The notes: generated from the sequence alone by a model not told the origin. Counted from the stretch's first letter, positions 12,401 to 22,510 are shown. The stretch is 64,000 bases of DNA from Siderastrea siderea (GCA_964030785.1 OZ034968.1:54347730-54411729), one strand, 5' to 3'. A program made the numbers and translations.

Positions 12401-15400
12401 GACTTGTATTCCAACTATCAATACAACTATTTTCCAGTTCATTTGGAAAAAAAAGAAAGACAAGATCAAGCGTCAAGTAATGTACCAAAATTATGATAAA
12501 GGAGGAATACGTGTTCCAAATGCGGATGTAATGGCCATCGCCTGGATATCAAGGCTTTTATCTAATGATGAGGAATGGAGCCAGGTTTGGAAATCAATCC
12601 CAAACCACTTTTTCGACATGTACGGTGGTCTAAATTTCTTGTTAAGATGTAACTACGATTCGAGGTTTCTTAAGCAGACCGGTATGCCTCAATTTTACCA
12701 AGTAATGCTACAGTGCTTTCATGAATTAAAATCCTCCTACGAAACTGACCTTGGGCAGGACTTGGTTTTATTCAACAATAAAGAAATTCTTATAGATCGT
12801 AAGACTTTTTTCTATAAATCGTGGTTTCAGAAAGGGATTTTCCGAGTTCACGACCTCCTTACGAATAACGGTACTTTTCTCTCGCATAGTGAATTCACCA
12901 CAAAATATAACTTAAAATGTAACTTCTTACAGTATTTACAGGTGGTCTCAGCAATACCCAGGCGACTAGTTGAAAAAGCAAAACCCTAAATTTGGACCCT
13001 AAATTTACTTATTTACCAGATGATACTTTCTTTCAGCTATCATCTTCAATAAACATAAATCTTCTGAAATGGAAGAGCAGAGATTACTATTGGCTTTTCA
13101 TAAACAAAGACAATCCAGAACTCAAGGCGCCAAGGAAATGGGCTCGTGATCTGCAGTCCAACGAAATAGAATTGACGGGCTATTTCAAACACCTAAGAAA
13201 TATCTGTAAAGAAAACAATTTGAGAGAGTTTTACTTTAAATTTTTACACAGAATTATTGTAACAAGAAAGGAACTTTGTTTATATGGAATAGAAAGCGAC
13301 AGTGCATGCGTGTATTGTCAGGAACCTGACTCAATTGGCCATTCTTTCATCCACTGTCGATGGTCGAAAGAGTTTTTTACAGAAGCTATTAAGTGGTCAT
13401 GAAGAAAATGGCACCTCCTACTCCCCTAACATAATTGAATTACTCTTTGGGAAATTTCCAACTGTACTTACCGCTCCATCAACTATGATGTTAAAAAAGT
13501 TTAACTATGCTCTTTTATTTGCTAGATACTATCTTTATACTAACAAGTTAAATCCAAAAGAACTGAGATTGAGGGAATTTAGAAAAAAAATTAGAATTGA
13601 AATATCGCATTGAGAAATTATAATCAATGATAAATTAAGCCTCTAATAAGTCCAGATAAGTTTAAAGGAAGCTATGGCGTATAAAATTATATACATGGTG
13701 AAGGTTATGACTTGCACGGTGTCAGCTATATATACAGTATATATCATCCTTATTGACTAGACGTCGCCAATTTTTGTTGTAATATATTTTTGTATGTTTT
13801 TTCTTTTGTGTTCATTTGATTGCCATTTTCTTAGAATTGTCTCGGGCATGCGCTATTGACTTGCCTGCCACATTCCTGACAGGCAATCACGTGGTACAAA
13901 TCGGATTTGACCAGATCTCGCCTTCGGCTTCGCCCACCCGCGAGATCTGGGAACGAGATTATAAACCAGTGTAATTTATGTATCAAATATTGTGCGAAAT
14001 ATTGTGATGTATTAGTGTAATGTACCATGTTATTGAAATAAAGATTATTTAAAAAAAAAAAAAACACGAGAAAGAGTGTTTCATCACTCGGCCCGGATAT
14101 CCAAACACCGATATGTGGGTTGAAAAAACGAGGCGCAGTCGAGTTTTTTTCAACCGATTGAGGGGTGTTTGGACACCTGATGGAACACTTTTGCGAGTTT
14201 TTGATATGGCCTCTCAAGCCATTCATACCTCTTAGAGAAATTCAAAGCAAACGTTCGCAAATTAAGATCCGGTATCCAAACCACTGTCACGGTAGTGACT
14301 TCCCTCGTTTTCTCTTCATGAATTTTTATTGAGTTTGAGAATACTAGAGCAAAGCCGTCCCTGGAAGCAAATTTAAAAAAATGACGTGTCTATATGGGAT
14401 GAAATATTTTTCTTGCACTCGTTTAAGATTGTTTATCTTTAGTTTATTTTATTTTATTTCATTGGTTAATTATGGACCCTCCCTCGCCATAAACATGTAA
14501 GCCCGGTGGTTACGGTTGAATCGATGCTACCACTAATATTACAAGAATGCACAGCTACTTACGATATTTTATTGGGGCTCCTGCATCAAAGTATGACCTG
14601 GGAAGAGACATAAATTCCCGCAGAAAAGCGAGGCTCAAGTCCTCTGGCTTCACTTCGTCCATGAATATTTCATACCTATCATCCATCAGAGGAAAATCAT
14701 AAACATATAAACAGTTAGCTTGCAGTCATTACAACGATGACATTTTAAGCCATCTTATTGCACTGGGCTTGTCTGAGCCAGGAGAAAAGTACCGATCCGA
14801 TTGGTTTCAGTCCTGGACAGGTATAAGCATGGACCACTCTCTTTTCGATTTCTTTAAACTTCTTTATACATCTGACATAGTTCTTCTAACTTTACTGTCA
14901 TTAAAGATCATAAAATAGGTTAGAATTTGCGCGATCCGACTGCCTATATTTTAAGGGCTAAAACATAGAAGAACGTGCTTTGTGGTTGTTGTTGTTGTTG
15001 TTTTTTCTGGAAATGCGTTTCTCAATACAAAACAAAGAAATGGTTTGAAGAAGTGCGGGTAATGTTTTTGTAAATACTGCAGAATGAAAATGTCTCTCAA
15101 GAACTATGATCAGCAATGATTAGGAGCAAAAAAAGAAACACAAATCTTTCAAGCACATCCTTTTGTAGGTTTTCATCATTACCTCCCTCGTTGCAGGCAT
15201 ACTAACCTATCCACATCAACGTCCAAAACAGACATAAACTGCTGGCCAGCGGCGGATGACGAGCTTCCCCAGGCCTTCTTAGCCCCCGCGTAAAACCCAA
15301 AGTACGATCCTGACACGCCTGCTTCCTTCTGCAAATATGTTTGGAATTCTGCCCTGCTCTCAAACGTGTGCATTGTGGCTGAGGTATCATAAATTCCATG

Positions 15401-18400
15401 CACATTCATCGTATCAGGCACATCGAAATCGTCGTACCTGAAATTTTTAGTTAAATATTTTTAGACTCTGTTCTGGTTTTAGGGTACATCAACTTCCACT
15501 GACGTACAGCTAGAGTTTTCCAGATACAGCCGGCTTGTTTACTGGCTACAATTCATGGTCACATGACATCAATGAAACTCTTTCCCGCTAAAAGATCCGA
15601 GCGGGCAACATTTGTGAAAAAGAAAACTTTGATGCAAGAGGACCACGCGTTGGAAGGTGGCAATGGTGTTGTTTCAATATTTTTCTTCCTCCCTTTTTTT
15701 CCACAAAGTAGACAGAATGTGAAAGGCTTTCGTGAAAATTCGTTTCTTGTATTAATCTCTAACAAATCTTGAATTCCATCGACTACAACGTTTTAAATAA
15801 CACATAACTGACCACTAAATAAAAAATGACCATCAAAACATTCTGTGGTGACGCACAGAGCTTTTGCAAAGAAACTTTGTTAAAAGGCCATCGAGAAATT
15901 TTATACTATTGAAAGACAAGATCAAGGATATTGTTGTAAAATGTACTTGTAAACTAACGGCTCTTTTTATTAATTTTTCTGTGCAACGTCCAGTCTCACT
16001 TCAACTTTTACGGGAACGTTTTGGTAAGAATATTACGCTTGCATATAGCTTGTAAAGGAGAAACCCTTTTCCCTTTAAAATTTGTATCTTGCATTTGTTT
16101 TTGTAGGATATCAGCAGCTAGATAAAGTTTTCACAGTTGGCTATAGCTGTCTTTTGGTGAGTAAATCTTCGCTATTTCTTTTGCTTTATGACAAATCACT
16201 GAATGACCAGTCCCTTAAGAAAGCAGTAAATTTTGTTTCCCTCGAATTTCAATGTTGCTCGGCCTCAACGTTTGTTTCTGAAAACATCGAGATTCTCCGG
16301 GAAAACATTCACTGTTTCCCTCGAGACCAGTCATTACATCTTAGTGCTTTATAATAAATTCCTTTAACACTCTTATTTTTTTCAGAAATTAAATTTTTAA
16401 AGAGTGACTCATTTGTTTAGTGGGGTGTGGGTTTTACAGCGGTCAAACGCAAAAACACGTCACTTCTGGTTTTTCAGAGGCTTGAAGTTTGATTCAGTTT
16501 TACGAGCACAAAGATCTTATGAAAACGATGCATAAAATGTCTCGATAAACCAAATTTCGCGCCGATAAAACTTGTGGATGTCAGTTGCTTCATTCTGAAC
16601 ACATGCTCAAAGTAAAAAGCTTAAGTTTTCAGAAACGGCGTTAAGTTTTGCGGTTATAGTGAACGTTTCGGCATTTGTCTGTATTTTCTTTTGAAAAATT
16701 ATGGCGGGAACTGCGCATGCGTCGTGCGTTTGACCGCTGTGAAGGTCTGAGTAGCATTTCACTCGCGCTTACGTTGCCTTGTTTTTGCAGTTTCTCTGAA
16801 CAATGCTCATTTTTCTTGATTCTGGACTGTACTCTCCTCGTCCGTCAAATCCAACGCCAAGAAAAGCTGCACCATCAATCATGTTCTGTCAGGAAAAAGA
16901 GCAGTGAAACGGGCCAATTAAAAATTTGAGGTTGTTCATGTACGCAACAAGCATCCCAATTGTTTTTCAACAGTTTCATGTTGTTCAACCTTGTTGTACT
17001 GACTTGTAGTTGAAGTTCTTATTGCCAACTTAAATAACTAGGATCAACTAACACGCCCCCTGTTACCAGTACTTGCCTTTCCTCGAGGGAAAAAAAGAAA
17101 CAGAATAAAACAAAACCGAAACAAAACTAGCGGCCCGCCAGTCCCAAGCACGCAATCAAATTATTAATCCGAGAGGGGATAAAGGGAATAGCCTTGATTA
17201 TATAACCCTGTTTTATTGATTTTGTTGAAGTTGTTTTTACCTTAATTCAATTAACCAAGTTCAGGGGAACAGGTTAAAATGGATAAAAAGTTAAGTCGTG
17301 TGTCATGGCCAGCGCTTAGGTCAGGTGTCTGTAAAGTGAAATGACTAGGTACAACACCCACACATCAGGCCAAGAGTAGTGGAAAAAAAATCAATACTTG
17401 TTAGCCGGTTGACCTAAATATAACTGGAGACAAATTGTCATTGAAATGGTGCATGTATGAAGTGTTAAAACCACTCTCTTACCACTTTGACACAGATAAC
17501 GTAGTTGCACAAGAATCCTTTACTGTTTCAAGTCCTAATGCAACTATTTAACGAGTACAATTTATGTAACGCACCTGACAGACGCTTGAAACCCATTTGG
17601 CGTTGTAGCAAGGATCGCTCGCGGTGTAATTTGTTCCCCAGCATCCATTCATCATTACATACCCTACACCAGTGTTGGGTGCATAGGTGTACGGGACTTC
17701 TCCGTGTTCCTTTTCAGCTTTATCTACTCCCGAGATAGACGCTCCCATGTGATATCCCGGGGGTACGAACATATCCGGGGTACTCCAGCCTTTGTCGGGC
17801 ATGATATCCAGTTTGATCTAAAATTAAAGGAAATAAAAAAATCTTTATAACTATGAGAGAATACTCTTGAAAAAAAAAAACACGCTATTTTAGACGTGTG
17901 CCCGTTAGGATCACGCTTCATTTCATTAATTTAAAAAATAGTAAACGGCGCGGGTGGTGCAAAAACGAGCGAGAGTCAGAGGAGGATCCAGGGGCTGGGT
18001 TAAGGGGGTTGAACTCCCCTCTCCCATTGACAATTTCGTGTTTTTATTGTTTTTTTCTGTGTGCAAATTTGTCTTTGCCTTATTGATAAAAATATAACAG
18101 AATAAAATTGTTTCATACGCGGCTGCTTTACTTCTACCTGTTGAGTAACTGTCAACCAATTTGGGAAAAATAATCTATAGTTCGCCACTGGACAAATTGC
18201 TTCCAGAGTCGAGACCCTTAGTCCAGGTACTTACAACTCCCCCCTCCCCCTCCGCACCTTAAGAAAATCCTGAATCCGCCCCTGGGGAGTTTGCAATAAA
18301 AGACTTTCAAAGTTTATGTGAGTGTCCTAATTAGGTTATGCTAGTACAAAGCGGTCATTTTCTTTCCCTTTCATAAAGGCAAAACATAAAATCATCTAAG

Positions 18401-20928
18401 ATATCTACCGGCAAAATTTTGTAATGTTCACGACATAAGTTTGAATTCTAACGGACACCTGAAGGACTTTCCTGGAGAACGTACCCTGTTTAAATAAAGT
18501 TGTCTCTTATTTTTTTACAGTTTGCCCTTTTATGTATCCAGTCAATGTCTTAAAAATGGCAGACGTTGCATTATGTTAGCTCCTTTTATACGTTGGAATT
18601 GGATGTTTTCACCAAGTCCAGGTTCCACTTTGTTCAAAATGTGCTCACCTCTTTGGCTAGAAAGTTAGAGGCCTTCTCTTGTGCTTCGTCTATAATCCTG
18701 AGTTGCTTGTCCACCAGTTTGTTCATAACTTCTAGACCTTTGTCAACAATGGCTTCTTGAACTTTTGGGTTTTTCAGAACTGTTGCTGCCAAGGCCGGGA
18801 GTGTTTTTTTCTGCCCTGAAACAGTTCCATCTTTGGAGAAAAAAATATATTTCACTTAACCTGCGCTCACCATATAGCCGATTTACACTCTAGCTTTCAA
18901 GTTCCCAACTAATCGGACAATCTGTCAACCATCGGCATCATCCTTTCAAGGATATATCAGCCGCTGAAGAGGTCTACTTTATTTCTAAACAGTATCTTAG
19001 AAATAAACAAGAAAACCTGTGGCTTATCAAATACGGGCCCTTACAAGCATTTGAGGGCACCTAGATTCGTGGAATTTTTTCTATTGGATATAAAAAATAA
19101 AGTTTTCGTGATATGTTTGCCCAAAAACATATCCCAAAAATGAAAACACAGCAAAAATTTCATACCAAACCGTAGATGCTAGAATTTAGCTTTTGAATTC
19201 TCCTCCAGCCCTTCCATTTTCAGTATTTTGCAATACAGGAATTCTACAGCAATAAATGACATGTGTTTCATAACATTGCGCCACCTGTATATTTGCGTAG
19301 TTGATATCTTGAGCAAAACGCCCGCGGTTAAACTGGGGTCTCTCGTGTAAATCAGTTCTGATGAATTTTATCCAATACTAAGTTCGTTCTCACCGCTAAA
19401 TGTTTGATTCAACAAATTAACTGATTGTATGCGCAGATTGTAGCGTTTTCCCCTCTTTATGTGAGCTACAAGTAGATTTTAAAAGCATAAATTGGCATAT
19501 TCTGTGCGAGCACAGTGACAGATGGTTCAATTACACGGTCATAGCAAATAAACTCATAGTTATACGTATTATTTACATTCCAATTTTATCTAGAAAAGGC
19601 TACAAAAAGCCTCAGAAACTCTAAGGCCCGAACTATATGCCTCATTTATCAGTTGCGACATTCGGATGAGCCTTCACTAAGAGGAAAATGCTGTATTCTG
19701 TCCTGAGACAATTAATTCTTTCCTTTAAGCAGCCTTGAGCCTTTGTGTAAGGTTTTAACTTTAAGGATGTACGTCTTCACTTAAAATATAATCACTTCGA
19801 TTTGTCCCACTCGCTGCGCCATACACTGTTCACTAGTGTATGAAGAGTGACTTGTGACCAAATAAACAAACATTTCTTTTTGTTAACCGACGATCACAGA
19901 CCTATCCTCATAAGTTTGGCTATTTCCCTCAAATCTACGTCCAGTCCCTTCCAGAGCTTTCCCATTTGTTTTCACCTTTTAAACATCGTATTTTGATCCG
20001 TATAATGTCCAAAACCCACTTGAAAATTGTTGCGTACAACAATCGATCGGGCCACCATTTTTCAAAGGGTCCACTATAACCTCCAAATAAAAGTGGTGGA
20101 GGCATTACAATAACCTACTGGGAAGGTCGTTCTAGTCGCCGTATTTAAACCGCCCACTTTAGTGTTCGTATGTATATGTCTTTCATATTCATTCAGTCGT
20201 TATGTGAATTAAATTTTTGTTTCCATTCCGTTTGTTTGAATTCTGCCCCAAGGCAAATTTTATACCTCCTTTATTTGTTTTGGTCTCATCGTGTAGTTCC
20301 CTTTGTTCTGCCTCAATAGTCTGGAAGTCTTTGTCCACGTCTTCAAGGGCTTTCTTAACATCTGTTTCGCCCAGTCCACTGAAGTTCAGTTCTTCGTTAT
20401 TTCTCCCATCTTTCTGTGAAGAGGAACCTTAATAACAAAAAACAATTACAAAAGGAGTTACAAAAAGAGACCTGCTTTTTGTATTTCCTTTTTAGTGGTA
20501 AGTATCGGACAACCCCCTCCAGGGGTTAAAACGAGCCGTAGAGGAACAATTATGGTTTTTTTCTTCCATTTTTCATGGAAATTAAACCATAATTTTATTT
20601 TTGTTTTTGTTTTGTGTAAGCATGACCTAAATATGGGACGAATATCGTTAGACTTCTCCATGCGCGATAGCCATCTAGTTTATCATGTACTCATTGCCTC
20701 AAAGCTAACTCGACATCATAGTCTTATTGTCTATACATAAGTCTGTGCATTCACCATTTTATATAAACAAGAAAAAGAAAATAAACAAAAAAGGAATAAA
20801 TAGTCATCGGGTTTATGAGAAAAAAAGATAGGAATTTAGTACAAGCACTAGTACTTGTTAGTCAATGGCTACTTACAATATACGCTGAGAATAAAAGCAA
20901 AGACCAGTAGAACCGTGAATGTTCCCAT
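3150..20928 (-). CDS. MACPF/perforin-like secreted protein gene (nine exons recognised, probably one more)
   Basis: MACPF proteins are secreted, oligomerise and insert beta-barrel pores in membranes. In cnidarians they include immune, developmental and venom members, and the sequence does not say which this is. Exon 1 encodes a signal peptide. Exons 2-3 encode a charged, helical region. Exon 4 encodes a Trp/Cys-bearing module. Exons 5-8 encode the MACPF region, with the signature WGTHYIKSARFGG at the start of exon 7. Exon 9 encodes a Thr/Pro/Lys-rich linker and a C-terminal tail. Splice phases agree at all recognised junctions except exon 4 to exon 5, where an exon is probably missing, and exon 8, whose length is one base off. 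The start ATG at 20928 is chosen because it begins the hydrophobic leader. The intron between exons 6 and 7 is 9.8 kb and full of mobile elements. Whether this copy is functional is uncertain because of the exon 8 frameshift. Confidence 0.8.
3411..3862. other. MACPF intron 8
   Basis: AT-rich intron with nothing recognised. The smaller intron at 4056-4350 is similar. Confidence 0.6.
3863..4055 (-). CDS. MACPF gene exon 8: end of MACPF region, with apparent frameshift
   Basis: Both borders are in phase 0 relative to neighbouring exons, yet the exon is 193 bases, one more than a multiple of three. The first part reads well in one frame (WGCEGKAAELETEKDG) and the later part reads well in another (YCEYDGRECLETAIMEKRTS). 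The change lies near 3990-4010. This is either a sequencing or assembly error, or a real disabling mutation. I do not reconstruct the product. Confidence 0.7.
4351..4763 (-). CDS. MACPF gene exon 7: MACPF signature and following strands
   Basis: The longest exon (413 bases) opens with RWGTHYIKSARFGGELEIRK, matching the family signature of an aromatic-G-T-H-aromatic motif followed by GG. The remainder is polar, Ser/Thr/Gln/Lys-rich sequence consistent with an amphipathic membrane-inserting hairpin region, then LSDVYSPTFKTEFKEWLQSI and a short helix. It ends in phase 0. Confidence 0.88.
4764..5333. other. Start of the large MACPF intron
   Basis: Non-coding. It holds GC-richer repeat-like sequence at 4880-5100 with no gene. 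The stretch from about 5140 is continuous with the left inverted-repeat arm in one open frame, but the frame has no recognisable family and is most simply repeat DNA. Confidence 0.4.
5334..5973 (+). repeat. Left arm of a large inverted repeat
   Basis: About 640 bases that recur as the reverse complement at 7374-8006. Examples are GGACACCCAAGCATAAC near the outer edge and CTGGTTCGCG near the inner edge. The arms differ by scattered substitutions and small indels. The arm contains an open frame on the minus strand also present in the other arm; I treat it as repeat, not gene. Confidence 0.85.
6291..7180 (+). mobile_element. TIR element, copy A (non-autonomous)
   Basis: Ends are TTAAAGACTCTCTGTCGAC and GTCGACAGAGAGTCTT, followed inward by an extended inverted match (ACAATGCAACGCGCGC). 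The 9-base repeat CAAATTCAT abuts both ends (6282-6290 and 7181-7189), which looks like a target-site duplication. No transposase is present. A second copy lies inverted at 36131-37040. Confidence 0.75.
7374..8006 (-). repeat. Right arm of the large inverted repeat
   Basis: Reverse complement of 5334-5973. The match stops abruptly at about 8006, after which the flanking sequence differs from that outside the left arm. The spacer between arms holds TIR element copy A. Confidence 0.85.
8007..8710. other. Intronic sequence between inverted repeat and LINE
   Basis: No gene seen. The segment around 8520-8585 is related to 4865-4945 in reverse orientation, so it is probably another repeat fragment. 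Confidence 0.4.
8711..8821 (+). repeat. Left copy of a long direct repeat flanking the LINE
   Basis: 111 bases starting AAACACGAGAAAGAGTG and ending AGGGGTGTTTG. They are nearly identical to 14062-14171 (one-base length difference in a T-run and a few substitutions). The copies sit exactly against the LINE 5' end and poly(A) tail, so they look like a target-site duplication. Confidence 0.8.
8942..9340 (+). pseudogene. LINE ORF1 N-terminal part (coiled coil)
   Basis: It encodes 132 residues: a basic start (KKRRGKHKRGERG), an acidic stretch (DKDGGEGDEDSEFYETDPEQ), then a long heptad-patterned coiled coil ending at a stop. This matches ORF1 RNA-binding proteins that trimerise through a coiled coil. 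Related sequence continues in other frames to about 9600, so the stop is probably a frameshift and the RNA-binding portion is lost. Confidence 0.7.
9940..10605 (+). pseudogene. LINE ORF2 endonuclease domain
   Basis: The ATG at 9940 starts MKISILSLNVRGLRN, the normal beginning of an APE-type endonuclease. Catalytic landmarks are visible: LLQETF, NIYAPND, GGDWNVTL and SRIDFFLVS. The usual final Asp-His motif appears as PDHKAVVLDL in the next frame (from about 10630), so a frameshift near 10585-10605 separates them. This domain nicks target DNA for target-primed reverse transcription. Confidence 0.85.
10586..11434 (+). pseudogene. LINE ORF2 linker and start of reverse transcriptase
   Basis: It continues ORF2 in a new frame: end of the endonuclease, a long Lys/Glu-rich helical linker, then WVEQGEKPTKYFFNLEKR typical of L1/Tx1 elements. 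It ends in a frameshift within the conserved segment after FPAGMSPG, where functional elements read PGxDG; here it reads PGDAG. Confidence 0.85.
11376..12270 (+). pseudogene. LINE ORF2 reverse transcriptase core, disrupted
   Basis: Two frames together cover the polymerase core: LNWRPITLLNLDYKIASKVI, a TGA at 11595, then a block with RGVRQGCPLSPYLFIL and the catalytic FADDTSL near 12015-12035. Between these, the place expected to hold the first catalytic Asp (DFxKAFD) reads LLLDELSFIQN, so that motif seems to have been deleted. The enzyme could not work. Confidence 0.85.
12333..13613 (+). pseudogene. LINE ORF2 C-terminal region with Cys/His knuckle
   Basis: Three overlapping frames (12333-12989, 12992-13402, 13302-13613) continue ORF2. 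The first includes KGGIRVPNADVMAIAW, common in L1/Tx1 ORF2. The second contains CVYCQEPDSIGHSFIHC, a C-x2-C-x8-H-x4-C knuckle. The last ends RKKIRIEISH before the stop at about 13611. Frame switches near 12989 and 13400 interrupt it. Confidence 0.8.
14062..14200 (+). mobile_element. Palindromic MITE-like element containing the right flanking repeat
   Basis: The two halves are inverted: GAGTGTTTCATCA pairs with TGATGGAACACT, TCCAAACACC pairs with GGTGTTTGGA, and GGGTTGAAAAAA pairs with TTTTTTTTCAACC. Its first 110 bases are the right copy of the long direct repeat flanking the LINE, implying that the LINE inserted into a pre-existing foldback element. Confidence 0.75.
14201..14562. other. Intronic remainder before exon 6
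   Basis: Nothing recognised. The intron at 14676-15206 is also featureless apart from a short GTT run near 14985-15000. Confidence 0.5.
14563..14675 (-). CDS. MACPF gene exon 6: MACPF domain, central part
   Basis: This exon of 113 bases encodes YEIFMDEVKPEDLSLAFL followed by a short segment ending in APIKY. Acceptor (gatag/G) and donor (C/gtaagt) phases match exons 5 and 7. It is separated from exon 7 by a 9.8-kb intron. Confidence 0.8.
15207..15437 (-). CDS. MACPF gene exon 5: N-terminal part of the MACPF domain
   Basis: It encodes YDDFDVPDTMNVHGIYDTSA and then a Gly/Ser-rich strand region containing YFGFYAGAKKAWGSSSS, characteristic of cnidarian MACPF domains as I know them. It ends with two bases of an Arg codon completed by exon 6. 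The 5' side requires two carried-over bases, which exon 4 does not supply. Confidence 0.8.
15438..17574. other. MACPF intron(s), probably with an unrecognised exon
   Basis: No exon could be supported by eye, although the phase conflict between exons 4 and 5 implies one. The plus-strand open frames here (for example 16082-16354 and 16675-16929) show no family resemblance. Confidence 0.4.
17575..17817 (-). CDS. MACPF gene exon 4: Trp/Cys-containing module
   Basis: This exon of 81 codons is in phase 0 at both ends. It includes GYHMGASISGVDKAEKEHGE, a segment CWGTNYTASDPCYNAKW with two cysteines, and a third Cys just before the donor (TGTCAG/gtgcgt). The spacing of Gly, Trp and Cys suggests a small disulphide-bonded extracellular module, but I do not recognise the family. 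There is one N-glycosylation sequon (NYT). The next recognised exon does not fit its phase. Confidence 0.7.
17977..18284 (+). mobile_element. hAT-like non-autonomous element
   Basis: The left end CAGAGGAGGATCCAGGGG matches the reverse complement of the right end, CAGGGGCGGATTCAGG. The CAGGGG-type terminus resembles hAT elements. It lies in the intron between exons 3 and 4. No clear 8-bp duplication is seen. Confidence 0.5.
18649..18830 (-). CDS. MACPF gene exon 3: helical region
   Basis: This exon encodes about 60 residues, continuous in phase with exon 2 and ending in phase 0 at a gtgagc donor. The sequence is Ala/Lys/Glu/Leu-rich (for example GLEVMNKLVDKQLRIIDEA) and likely forms a long amphipathic helix or coiled coil with exon 2. 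I do not recognise a domain family. Confidence 0.7.
18831..20265. other. MACPF intron between exons 2 and 3
   Basis: Nothing recognised in 1.4 kb of AT-rich sequence. The intron at 20428-20876 is likewise plain. Confidence 0.5.
20266..20427 (-). CDS. MACPF gene exon 2: charged helical N-terminal region
   Basis: Phase matches exon 1 (one base carried over). The exon encodes about 54 residues rich in Asp, Glu and Lys, including LGETDVKKALEDVDKD, with heptad-like spacing suggesting a coiled coil. No known domain was recognised. The acceptor is ttaag and the donor gtataa; the donor is a weaker match than others in the gene. Confidence 0.65.
20877..20928 (-). CDS. MACPF gene exon 1: start codon and signal peptide
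   Basis: The ATG at 20928-20926 is followed by MGTFTVLLVFAFILSVY, a typical hydrophobic secretion signal. The exon ends with one base of a split codon before a clean gtaagt donor. The leader ends near the exon border, so the mature protein starts around exon 2. Confidence 0.8.
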
Positions 20929-22090
20929 TGTTCTCTGTCAGTCCTGTCCGCTGATGGACGTTGGGAAGCTTCTGTGTAAACAAATCCAGTTGTTACGTGA
21001 AAAATCAGTTATCTTTTAAAACTAAAATTAAAACCAACGAATGAATCTCTGAAGTTGAAGAACTATACACTGACAGGTAAAGAACTGATGAACCTTACTT
21101 CCGATAAGAAACGGGTGTCGAAACATATCGAGTTAAAGTTCTACCGACTGGTGAAGATTAAAATTAATTCGATCCCCTCCAAAATCAGAGTAAATCGGTG
21201 ACCCTCCACTGTTTTTGTATTTCTGACCTGATTAACTCGTTGCCTGAACCAGTAGTCTAAAAATGCTGAATTTTAGAAGACTTTTTCACGAACATGCATC
21301 CACATTGCACATGTGCTGTTTTTCGCTTAACCTCAATTACGCAAGGGCCTAGCCAAAACTATTTATCCACTTGGCGCTGGAAAGACCAGGTATTCACCGA
21401 GGCATTGTTAAGTCTTGTACCTTATAAAGAAAGAAGGGGCTAAAAAGACAATGTAAACAAGAGGAAAAACAAATAAATGATGAAAATAAAAATTTTTTTA
21501 GCAAGGCACGCAGCCGGCTACCTCGACTCCCTAAGTGTAGCTACGGTAGTGAATTCAAGTATCATGATCTAATAGACTACAAGTCTAAACAACTTGTACT
21601 TAAACAAATTATGACAAATATTATCCAGAAATATGTATTACCCCGGGGTGTATTTATACTAACCTATATCAGCTCCTTGTTTGTGGTAATTTAATGTTGA
21701 CGTGATAATCGTTTTCAGTCAACTAGCTGTCAACAATCAGTCGCATTATAAATATTTCAACAACATTTAAAAAAATGTTTAGGTTCGTTAAACACGACTA
21801 AACAGGTCATTTCAGCAAACCTAAAACCTGCTGCATTCGGGTGAAGACTTGTGAAAACAATGAATTATAGGCGGTTCTAGTAAGAAAAAGTCCACTGACC
21901 TCGGAAGTTGAAGTTGTGGTGTCACTCAGAATTCTCTGAGATATCACTGTTAAAGTCATCCACTCTGCAGGTACTGAGGGTATTCACAGTCAGGGTTCGT
22001 TGGTTTAAGCGTGTCTTCTTTTCATGTTCTCATTGAAGACAGGACAGGTTTCATCCGGGTTTCAGGCTCCAGGGCTCGGGCTGAAAATAG
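20929..22090. other. Upstream region of the MACPF gene
   Basis: It presumably includes the promoter and 5' UTR on the minus strand. No confident TATA box or initiator could be assigned, and no other gene was seen. Confidence 0.4.
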
Positions 22091-22510
22091 GTCATTTCCG
22101 AATTGCTTTTAGCCTCCCTATGAAAGCGAGGCTAGGTGCACAACCTTTCATATGAAAATTAGTTTTACTTGGAGTTTTCAGCCACATGCAAATAACGCTA
22201 ATTTTCATATAAAGGGATGTGCACCTAGCCACGTTTTGATAGGGAGGCTCAAGACAATTCGGGAATGGCCGTTTGCAAGGCTCCAGGGGCTCCACAAAGG
22301 AACATTGGGGTTCTAGGGCTCCATATAGACAGGCTTTGGGCTCCGGGCTTCAGGACTCAGAACCCCTTTTTCCCCTATCCCCTCAGGCAGGGGCTCTAGG
22401 GCTCCAATGCTTCACTCCATATATCCATAATCAGTCCATGTAAAGAAAGGCTTTGGGCTCCGGGCTGCAAGACTCCAAGACCTTCCCCCCTTCCCCTCCC
22501 CCCTCTGGGA
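22040..22510 (+). repeat. GGGCTCC-rich imperfect repeat tract
   Basis: Repeated GGGCTCC and GGCTTTGGGCTCCGGGCT phrases occur on both sides of the foldback MITE (22050-22080 and 22275-22490). This suggests an older minisatellite-like tract split by the insertion. Confidence 0.5.
22091..22270 (+). mobile_element. Foldback MITE
   Basis: About 73-base arms are inverted copies: AGCCTCCCTATGAAAGCG pairs with the segment ending ATAGGGAGGCT, and GGCTAGGTGCACA pairs with TGTGCACCTAGCC. A spacer of about 35 bases separates them. It interrupts a low-complexity tract rich in GGGCTCC. Confidence 0.8.

Larger units (their letters stand above)
8822..14061 (+). mobile_element. Near full-length Tx1/L1-like LINE, inactivated
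   Basis: A 5.2-kb non-LTR retrotransposon with 5' leader, ORF1, ORF2 (endonuclease, reverse transcriptase, C-terminal Cys/His knuckle), 3' leader with AATAAA at 14037 and a poly(A) tail at 14051-14061. It sits inside the MACPF intron antisense to the gene. ORF2 is split by several frameshifts and stops, and the first reverse-transcriptase Asp motif appears deleted, so it is dead. The clade is inferred from protein style (for example KGGIPWRPT and WVEQGEKPTKYFFNLEKR); phylogeny would settle it. Confidence 0.88.
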
